The position numbers and the translations under genes are program-made. A stretch of 64,000 nucleotides of DNA from Varibaculum massiliense (GTDB taxonomy: Bacteria > Actinomycetota > Actinomycetes > Actinomycetales > Actinomycetaceae): the NCBI RefSeq assembly GCF_900106855.1, contig NZ_FNWI01000004.1, positions 1,426,001-1,490,000 of the forward strand, read 5' to 3'. This document shows positions 44,602 to 51,272 of the stretch, piece after piece. The notes below the pieces were generated by a model that ran no database searches, had not been told where the DNA came from, and saw nothing but the letters and a program-made list of their open reading frames with translations. The first letter of the stretch is position 1, and every line of letters begins with the position of its first letter.

Positions 44602-45602
44602 CAAGCATATCAGGGGTAAATAAGAACTGAATCCCAGCAGTAGAACCACCACAGCAAACCGCCGCCCAAGCATATCAGGGGTAAATAAGAACTGAATCCC
44701 AGCTAACCGCAGACCAAAACCTAATCATGAACAAGCATATCAGGGGTAAATAAGAACTGAATCCCAGCTGTAATTCCGGCTCCCATCCGGCCGGTACAAG
44801 CATATCAGGGGTAAATAAGAACTGAATCCCAGCTCAGTAATTGGCACTTGCCTATCTTTACCAAGCATATCAGGGGTAAATAAGAACTGAATCCCAGCAA
44901 ACCGGAAAAACCTTTACCGACGCGCTCAAGCATATCAGGGGTAAATAAGAACTGAATCCCAGCGCACATGGGCTATGTACTAGCGGCAGCGCAAGCATAT
45001 CAGGGGTAAATAAGAACTGAATCCCAGCACCTGTGTGCTGGTTATGACGGGAGAAACAAGCATATCAGGGGTAAATAAGAACTGAATCCCAGCTAATAGG
45101 TAAACGGGTATGGAATCACGCCAAGCATATCAGGGGTAAATAAGAACTGAATCCCAGCAAACCGGCCGCACTTTTACAGACGCGCTCAAGCATATCAGGG
45201 GTAAATAAGAACTGAATCCCAGCTTTCAAGCCTGGTAATGACCGGTAACGCCAAGCATATCAGGGGTAAATAAGAACTGAATCCCAGCTTATGGGGCGTA
45301 AGGTTGTTGTTACTGTCAAGCATATCAGGGGTAAATAAGAACTGAATCCCAGCACGCCGCTTGCGTATTGGTGGAGAAACGCAAGCATATCAGGGGTAAA
45401 TAAGAACTGAATCCCAGCTTAGCGGGCGTATAACGCCGGTCTAAATCAAGCATATCAGGGGTAAATAAGAACTGAATCCCAGCTGATGCACGATAGGTTC
45501 TTTGCCTTCGCCAAGCATATCAGGGGTAAATAAGAACTGAATCCCAGCATGATTTGGTGGACGATGAGCGGATAAACAAGCATATCAGGGGTAAATAAGA
45601 AC
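44602..45602 (-). CRISPR. CRISPR array: 15 full repeats, one truncated repeat, 15 spacers
   Basis: The unit is exactly 65 bases: a 37-base invariant repeat (plus strand from CAAGCATATCAGGGG to TGAATCCCAGC) and 28-base spacers. Full repeats start at 44602 and every 65 bases up to 45512. The last, at 45577, keeps only 26 bases and then diverges. Pairing with the tracrRNA shows that guides read from the minus strand, spacer first and then GCTGGGATTCAG. In that sense each repeat ends in TGATATGCT, an extended -10-like box, so each repeat could promote its own crRNA starting about five bases into the spacer, as in Neisseria II-C arrays. The truncated right end suggests the old end is right and new spacers enter next to cas2. 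Confidence 0.98.
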
Positions 45603-45617
45603 AGACCGGGAAAACTA

Positions 45618-45669
45618 TTGGTAACAATCGTTGACAAGATGTGATTTGGTAACTAACGTTACCAATGTG
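45618..45669 (+). promoter_or_regulatory. Promoter and operator of the array-adjacent gene pair
   Basis: TTGACA at 45631-45636, 17 bases, TAACGT at 45654-45659. TTGGTAAC occurs at 45618-45625 and 45646-45653, and its complement GTTACCAA at 45658-45665, so three half-sites cover the promoter. The GTG start at 45667 lies seven bases after the -10 box, which implies a leaderless mRNA. Confidence 0.65.
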
Positions 45670-45876
45670 ATTAAGGACAGTGCGCATAGGCACGGCTTCA
45701 CCGACGAGGCGATAGCTCATGCTTATAGCAATGCCATTATCGTGCACTTCCTGGACGGGTATCAGATTCTTATCGGGCCAACTCCCAATGGTGAACTCCT
45801 GGAAATAGGGGTTAATCAAGACGGGGACATCTTTCATGCTATGAAAGCCAGACTGAAATTCTTGAGGAAAGGGTGA
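45667..45876 (+). CDS. Small putative toxin (actinobacterial 'ARKHG...IHAM' type)
   Basis: A 69-residue protein: SAHRHGFTDEAIAHAYSNAI, then GYQILIGPTPNGELLEIGV, then DIFHAMKARLKFLRKG. This pattern (helix with RHG..DE.I.HA, a LIGP..G.LLE strand pair, and a terminal HAM.A/R) is shared by a widespread family of small actinobacterial proteins paired with DNA-binding partners and considered toxin-like. TTG 45631 would extend it by 12 codons, but that TTG is part of a TTGACA -35 box, so GTG 45667 is preferred. Function is inferred. It starts 65 bases beyond the last CRISPR repeat fragment. Confidence 0.7.
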   Translation: MIKDSAHRHGFTDEAIAHAYSNAIIVHFLDGYQILIGPTPNGELLEIGVNQDGDIFHAMKARLKFLRKG

Positions 45877-45881
45877 ATTGA

Positions 45882-46115
45882 ATGAAAACTGACGAAGAGT
45901 TACTTGCAGAAATCGCAGCGGATCCCGAACCAGAGATGACTATTACTGATCCCGCCTTGATTAAGGTTTATCAGGCGCTGGTGGAAACGGTTAGGGCAGA
46001 TAAGCGACTTGATGAAGCGGTTAGGGATGCCCGTGAGCAAGGTCAAACCTGGCAGGCAATCGGTGAGATCATCGGTATGACCCGCCAAGGGGCGATGAAA
46101 AAGTTCGCTGCCTAG
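45882..46115 (+). CDS. Helix-turn-helix partner (putative antitoxin)
   Basis: A 77-residue acidic protein. Its C-terminal half, TWQAIGEIIGMTRQGAMKKFAA, is a short helix-turn-helix of the kind in 'IG..LG.SRQAA..RF' proteins. The N-terminal half is acidic and helical. It lies five bases after the small toxin-like gene and probably binds the TTGGTAAC half-sites. RBS is weak, consistent with coupling. Confidence 0.7.
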   Translation: MKTDEELLAEIAADPEPEMTITDPALIKVYQALVETVRADKRLDEAVRDAREQGQTWQAIGEIIGMTRQGAMKKFAA

Positions 46116-46121
46116 GTAGAT

Positions 46122-46145
46122 TAGCTCGCCGGTTGCGGCGGGCTA
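46122..46145 (+). terminator. Hairpin after the gene pair
   Basis: TAGCTCGCCG, loop GTTG, CGGCGGGCTA, ten pairs with one T-G, extended by AT pairs, without a clear T run. The rest of 46146-46351 is an A/T-richer leader region before the surface-protein gene with AAAGGAG at 46337-46343. Confidence 0.5.
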
Positions 46146-46351
46146 TCTGAGTACCGGGTGAGGTAGTGTAGGGCGGGTTTTACTCGCTAGTAGCACCAGT
46201 GAGACTTACGTCCGTTGAGGAACGTTAATCTACCTGATAAGATTTTCATCGTCTGTTCTGGTGTTTCTAATCATCGTTAGCGGGCGCTCCAATTTCAAAG
46301 TTGAGGGTTGAGATAGGTCATTGAGGGGTGACCTAAAGGAGAAAAAACTTA

Positions 46352-49300
46352 ATGAAGCAGCATGCCACAAAACTAACTGCCACCGGATTCGCTTTAGCGT
46401 TAGCGGGGGTGCTACCAGCTACCGGGATTGCGCAGGCCGCGCCCGAGCCTACCGCGCCCGCTGATCCCGCAGGTGCTGAGCAGCAAAACCAGCAGGGCAA
46501 TCCCAAAATAAAATCGGCAAACGAGCTGGAGGCAGCGAAGAAAGCGGCACAGGAGAGCGCCGCGAAAGCGGCGGAGGCCGATAGTAATGCTCAGACAGCT
46601 ACGAAGAAGGCGCAGGACGCTGCAAAGAAATCCGGAGAGAAGTCTGCGGCCAGTGAAAAGGCAAAGAAAGACGCCCTCGATGCCCTAGCTAAAGCACAAA
46701 AAGAGAGTGCTCAAGCGGCAAGTGATGCTGCCAGCCTGCTTGATAAAGCAAACGAGAAGAAAACAGCTGCCGAGAGCGCCGCAAAAGCTGCGGGTGAAGC
46801 TCTTACTAAAGCCAAGAAAGCTAAAGCCGAGGCCGATAAAGCGGTTGCAGATAATCCCGCTCCGGATGCTGGGGAGCTGCAGGCCGCCAAAGATAAGGTG
46901 ACTGCCGCTGAAAAAGCCAAGAAAGTGGCAGATGCCAAGGCGGCAGAAACTGAAAAGGAGCTAGCAGAGGCGCAAGAGAAGGCGAACATTGCGCAAACGC
47001 AGTTGCAGACAGCTCAAGAGGAGAAAGCGAAAGCTGAAACTGCGAGGCAAGTGGCAGATGCCGATGTCAGCGCCAAGCAGCAAAAGGTAAATGAGCTGGA
47101 AGCCAAGGTAAAACAGCTTAGTGAGAACGCCGATCAGGCATTAAAGGACGGCCAGGCGGCCGTAGAAGCAGCGAAAGCCCAGGTGCAGTTGGCTAAAGAC
47201 GCTGCTGCGCAACGGAAAACCAAGCTAGATAATGCTCAGAATGTAGTCACCGCGGCACAAAGTGAGCTGCAAGCAAAACGAGATGCGGTAGAGCAGGCGA
47301 AGAGTAATAAGGCCGCAGCAGAACAAGCTGTGCAGACGGCCGCAAACCAGGTTAAAGCTGCTCAGGGTGAGCTGGCTAAGGCTGAGGCTGCCTCAGCTGC
47401 CCGTCGAGGTGATACCGCAACTGCCAAGCAGAAAGCCGATGAGGCTAAAGCCGCGCAACAGAAGGCAGAAGAGAATCTGGCAAAGGCACGGGAAAACAAG
47501 CAGAAAGCCGATGCCGCGGTAAAAGCTGCAGAAACCGAAGTAGAAAATGCTGAAAAAGCGGTCGCGGAAGCTAATACTAATTTCAAAAAAGGCAGCTTCG
47601 GGTTCTTCGAAAGTGTAGGAGCAACGGATGCTCTGGAAATTCTGAACGATAAATCCACGAAGACAAAGGCCGATGGCACTCTGGTTAACGGTACATTGAA
47701 GCCGGGAGCCGACGATGACACCACCAACTTGAACAATATGAAAGAAGCTATCGCCTGGGTACGAGTAGTTAATCAGTATCGTGCCAAGGGTGGACGTAAT
47801 GGTGAAAAACTTGACGATTACGTGATTACTGACCGCCTAATGGCGATCGCTCAGGCGCAAGCCAACTGGTCCAGATACCATATAGGGCACTCGAGCGCCT
47901 TTGGGGTGGCAGAAAACCTAGCGTGGGGTAAAAGCGATCCGGTTGCCAGGTGGTACGCCGAGAAGTCCATCTATGACGATGCCGTGAAACAGCATCCCGA
48001 TATGGCGACTATGTCTTCCTACAATATTATGATGAAATACCCTGATATATATCCAGACATTGGACACTATTTAAATGTCGTGGGGCACTCTACTGCCACC
48101 GGTTTTGCTGGCGCTTCCGGTCCAGGGATTAAGTACGGAGCTGTTTGGGGTGAAGTCTGCGACGGGGTTGAGACAGGAGAAAAAACCTATACCGTTGACG
48201 AATACGAAAAACGGTTTATGGAGTACTACAACTCGGTGACTCCGGAGGGTGCAAAGCAGAAGCTAGCGGACGCGAAAGAGAAGCTGGCAAAGCTGAAAAC
48301 AGCGGCAAAAACTGCCGATGACAAGATAGCCACAGCTAAAGCAGCGGTAGCAACCGCAGAAGCTAAAACCCAGGAAAAGAATAATGCCTGGAAAGCTGCC
48401 CAAGATAAAGAAGCCGAAACGGCTGCGGCAGTAGAAAGTGAAAAGCAAAAGGTTACGGCGGCGGAGAACGATAAGAAGGCTGCCGAAGGCGTGGTCGCAG
48501 AAAAAGAACAGGCAGTGCAGACAGCTGCAGAAGCCGTTACTGCTGCAGAAGGTGCCCTCGAGAACGCTAAAGCCGGCGTAACTACTGCGCAGGAAGCCCT
48601 CGAACTAGCGCAGCAGAACATTAAAGACAAAGAAGCAGCGCAAGCAGAGAAAGAAAAAGAGCTCGAGGAACTGGCTAAAGGTACGGCTTTAGGAGCCGCG
48701 CAGAAAGAATTATCCGAGACTAAGGCAGCGCTTGCTGACGCAAAACCTCAAGCCCAAGCAGCTGCCGCCCAGCTGCAAAAGGCGACTCAGGCGCAGCAGC
48801 TAGCGGAGCAAGCTAAAACGGCAGCAGATAAAGATCTGGAGGAGGCGACAACCGCAAACCAGCAGGCAGTTGAGGCAGTAAGTCAGGCGGAAAATGAGCG
48901 TTCGGCCGCACAGCAGGCGCTAAATCCGCTAGCTGAACAGCAGATAGCTCATGATCTGCTGGTAGCTAAGGCAGAAAAGGTAGCTCAAGACCTAAAGCAG
49001 GCGAAAGCTGCCGCTGACAAAGCAAATAAAGACCTGGAAGTAGTAACCAAAGTCGCCACCGACCTGCAAAATGAGCAGAAAGCTAAGCAGGCGTTGGCGG
49101 AGAAACTGAAGGCTATAAAGGGGCAGAGCGCCTTGGAAAATGGTCTGGACGCTGCCGATAGCGACCTAGATAATCTGGGATTGCCCGCCCTCTTTAATAC
49201 TTATCGGAATGCGAATACCGCTGCTAAAGATGCGCAGAAGAAAGCAGATGAACTAGCGAGACTGGCCAAAGAGGCGGAGGATTTCCAGAAGGCGGCTGCC

Positions 49301-49828
49301 GAGGTTAATCGGCAAGCCCAATCTAAACTCGCTGCCGCCCAGGCAGAATACAGCCGCTACCATCAGGTGCAAGCTGCCGCTTCCACAAACCGGGTGCGCT
49401 CTTTGGCGCCTGGGGACACATTGCAAGTTCATTTCACGGGATTTAGTCCTGGGAGTAAGAACCGGGTAATCATGCATTCGACCATCGTTGACCTGGGAAT
49501 CCATCCAGCGGTAGGCAAAGGTGAATTCTATGTATCCGTGCAAGTACCAAAGGAACTAGGTGCTCATACCATTACCGCCACTAATGAATGGGGCGAAAGC
49601 GCCAGCTTCAAATTTGAAGTAGCCGAGAAACAACCGGTGAAACCTAGCGGCAAAAAAACCGTCAGAACTGTGGTAGTTAAAGGTGCCAATACTGGGAAAC
49701 CGGCGGCCGGCGAGCAAATGCCGGTGACCGGGGTGTCGGTAACTACCTTGCTGGCGTTGAACTCGCTAGCGGTAATCACCGGAGTGGGATTGGTAGCCGC
49801 CAGTCGCCGTCGATCCCAGGAGGTCTAG
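46352..49828 (+). CDS. Cell-wall-anchored SEC10/PgrA-like surface protein with CAP-like domain
   Basis: An 1158-residue surface protein. A signal peptide (residues 1-30, ending AQAAP) is followed by about 380 residues of Ala/Lys/Glu coiled coil. A compact domain at about 455-605 follows, with WVRVVNQYRAKGG, DRLMAIAQAQANWSRYHIGHS, GVAENLAWG and GHYLNVVGHSTATGFA, resembling the CAP-like region of SEC10/PgrA surface-exclusion proteins. A second coiled coil (about 625-1015) and an Ig-like domain (about 1015-1090, VHFTGFSPGSKNRV) come next. The sorting signal is MPVTG (1123-1127), a hydrophobic helix and RRRSQEV; Met replaces the usual Leu of LPXTG. Likely role: adhesion or contact on the cell surface. 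AAAGGAG precedes ATG. Confidence 0.88.
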   Translation: MKQHATKLTATGFALALAGVLPATGIAQAAPEPTAPADPAGAEQQNQQGNPKIKSANELEAAKKAAQESAAKAAEADSNAQTATKKAQDAAKKSGEKSAASEKAKKDALDALAKAQKESAQAASDAASLLDKANEKKTAAESAAKAAGEALTKAKKAKAEADKAVADNPAPDAGELQAAKDKVTAAEKAKKVADAKAAETEKELAEAQEKANIAQTQLQTAQEEKAKAETARQVADADVSAKQQKVNELEAKVKQLSENADQALKDGQAAVEAAKAQVQLAKDAAAQRKTKLDNAQNVVTAAQSELQAKRDAVEQAKSNKAAAEQAVQTAANQVKAAQGELAKAEAASAARRGDTATAKQKADEAKAAQQKAEENLAKARENKQKADAAVKAAETEVENAEKAVAEANTNFKKGSFGFFESVGATDALEILNDKSTKTKADGTLVNGTLKPGADDDTTNLNNMKEAIAWVRVVNQYRAKGGRNGEKLDDYVITDRLMAIAQAQANWSRYHIGHSSAFGVAENLAWGKSDPVARWYAEKSIYDDAVKQHPDMATMSSYNIMMKYPDIYPDIGHYLNVVGHSTATGFAGASGPGIKYGAVWGEVCDGVETGEKTYTVDEYEKRFMEYYNSVTPEGAKQKLADAKEKLAKLKTAAKTADDKIATAKAAVATAEAKTQEKNNAWKAAQDKEAETAAAVESEKQKVTAAENDKKAAEGVVAEKEQAVQTAAEAVTAAEGALENAKAGVTTAQEALELAQQNIKDKEAAQAEKEKELEELAKGTALGAAQKELSETKAALADAKPQAQAAAAQLQKATQAQQLAEQAKTAADKDLEEATTANQQAVEAVSQAENERSAAQQALNPLAEQQIAHDLLVAKAEKVAQDLKQAKAAADKANKDLEVVTKVATDLQNEQKAKQALAEKLKAIKGQSALENGLDAADSDLDNLGLPALFNTYRNANTAAKDAQKKADELARLAKEAEDFQKAAAEVNRQAQSKLAAAQAEYSRYHQVQAAASTNRVRSLAPGDTLQVHFTGFSPGSKNRVIMHSTIVDLGIHPAVGKGEFYVSVQVPKELGAHTITATNEWGESASFKFEVAEKQPVKPSGKKTVRTVVVKGANTGKPAAGEQMPVTGVSVTTLLALNSLAVITGVGLVAASRRRSQEV

Positions 49829-49852
49829 GAAGCCAAACTTCCCTAAGTAATT

Positions 49853-49893
49853 AAAGGTTGTCCCCGGGCTTACTAAGCCCGGGGACAACCTTT
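49853..49893. terminator. Very strong hairpin terminator
   Basis: The 20 bases at 49853-49872 (AAAGGTTGTCCCCGGGCTTA) are perfectly complementary to 49874-49893. It ends in CTTT on the right and has AAAG on the left, so it can serve both the surface-protein gene and the facing lipoprotein remnant. Confidence 0.9.
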
Positions 49894-49959
49894 ACTCAAT
49901 TAACTAGCCGGAAAATACGCAGCTAAAAATGAGAGATAAAAATAGTTTAAATTAAGAAC

Positions 49960-50400
49960 CTATTTCAGTCGCCAAGTAGCCGTGGCTTCTTTATCTATGA
50001 TGTTTCCGAAGTAGGAAATGCTGGCAGCGTCAGGTTTGACTGGAACAATCCCGGTCACGGTTCCACCGGCTTTTAAGGATCCGTCACCTAGGGGTTCTTC
50101 GTCTAGAACCGGAAGTTCGGGATCTTTCATATTTCCTGAATCAGACGTTTGCTTCCAGTCAAACTGGTTGTAATCTACTGGTTCAGACCCGGTATTTTTG
50201 TAAGTAACAGTAACAAGCAGATATTTTTTATCAGCCTGATCAGTCTTTTTCGCTTTAGAATCAACCGATATTTGTAAACCATTGTCCAAAGTAACCGTTT
50301 TCCCGATAGCCAGCTTGCTGTTATCTGTATTTTTCTCGCTCTTCTAGGAATCGCCGGCAGCGGCTTTGCCCTCCTAGAATCCGCCTGTCGCACAGTTGGC
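49960..50400 (-). pseudogene. Degraded lipoprotein gene with DUF4352-like domain
   Basis: The intact part (49960-50289) encodes an Ig-like DUF4352-type domain: ISVDSKAKKTDQADKKYLLVTVTYKNTG... to ATATWRLK. Upstream in the same frame the protein continues (NTDNSKLAIGKTVTLDNG) but meets two TAG stops (complement of 50344-50346 and 50374-50376). Before these lies NCATGGF, a lipobox-like cysteine with no proper signal peptide ahead. A run of nine G at 50405-50413 sits where the signal peptide should be, and the ABC ATPase gene begins at 50430. ATT-GAC-AAT could restart a short form, but export would be lost. Confidence 0.7.
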
Positions 50401-50429
50401 GAATGGGGGGGGGCTGTTAGTCTTTACCC

Positions 50430-51272
50430 ATGGAACATAAACTCCCCAAACCTAACCCCAAACCTAAGCTGGATTCACCAGAAAAACCGGAGAGGCCCGC
50501 ACCAGAACCCGCGGGGATAGTTAATGCGATAGATGCTCAGGACGTGGTGAAACTCTACGGCAATAACCTTGCCTTAGATCATCTTTATCTGCAAATACCA
50601 GCTGGTTCATTTTTCGGGCTGGTAGGTCCTAATGGGGCTGGAAAATCCACGTTTCTGTCTATCGCTACCGGTCTTTTAGAACCCGACAGAGGCACAGTTT
50701 TCATTAATGGCATCAGTATGTGGGACGAACCGGTAGCGGCAAAGAGAGCGTTGGGGGTATTACCCGACGGGATGCATATGTTTGACCGTCTCAGCGGGAT
50801 TGAACACTTAACATTTGTCGCTCAGCTGCGCGGTCTTGATAAACAGAGTGCAATTCAGCGCTCCCGTTCACTTTTGCAAACATTTGAACTGCCGCTAGAT
50901 AAAAAGAAAACGATAAGCGAATACTCAACCGGTATGCGCAAGAAAATCGGTTTAGCTTTAGCGCTGGTAACCTCCCCGCGCCTAGTGGTTTTGGACGAAC
51001 CTTTTGAAGCGGTCGATCCGGTTTCGGCAAACACCCTACAACAAGTGTTAAAAGAATATGTGAAGCGAGGGGGAACAGTAGTGTTATCTTCCCACGTGAT
51101 GGCGACCGTGGAATCATTATGTACCCATGTGGCAGTGATTAATCAGGGTCGTATTCTGGTGTCCGGAACCACCGAAGAAGTCGCGGCAGGGCAAGACCTC
51201 AACTCGCGCTTCCTACAGTTGGTAGGGGGACATCAGCAATGCGAAGGAGACCTGTCATGGTTGGGACGCTAA
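50430..51272 (+). CDS. ABC transporter ATP-binding protein
   Basis: A 280-residue nucleotide-binding subunit. A Pro/Lys-rich lead of about 35 residues is followed by Walker A GLVGPNGAGKST near residue 65, signature EYSTGMRKKIGLA in place of the common LSGGQ, Walker B LVVLDEPFEAVD, and H-loop SSHVMA. The YSTGM signature is typical of DrrA/NatA-like exporters. It overlaps the membrane-subunit gene by 16 bases. Substrate unknown. ATG 50430 has no strong ribosome binding site. Confidence 0.92.
   Translation: MEHKLPKPNPKPKLDSPEKPERPAPEPAGIVNAIDAQDVVKLYGNNLALDHLYLQIPAGSFFGLVGPNGAGKSTFLSIATGLLEPDRGTVFINGISMWDEPVAAKRALGVLPDGMHMFDRLSGIEHLTFVAQLRGLDKQSAIQRSRSLLQTFELPLDKKKTISEYSTGMRKKIGLALALVTSPRLVVLDEPFEAVDPVSANTLQQVLKEYVKRGGTVVLSSHVMATVESLCTHVAVINQGRILVSGTTEEVAAGQDLNSRFLQLVGGHQQCEGDLSWLGR

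Noticed and set aside
45631-45666. TTG 45631 as start of the array-adjacent small gene
   Set aside because: This TTG is the first half of a TTGACA -35 box with a -10 box 17 bases later; the protein family also begins near the GTG at 45667.
45455-45837. Minus-strand frames across the end of the CRISPR array
   Set aside because: Made of translated repeats (LPLICL..SSTKSCWDSVLIYP-like segments); not genes.
39687-46115. The CRISPR locus as a tRNA-integrated island
   Set aside because: It starts soon after tRNA-Asn, but no repeat of the tRNA 3' end and no integrase gene are visible to mark island borders.
48226-48630. Long Ala/Ser/Phe-rich frames antisense to the coiled-coil surface protein
   Set aside because: Expected shadows of an Ala/Lys-rich coding sequence; no start signals.
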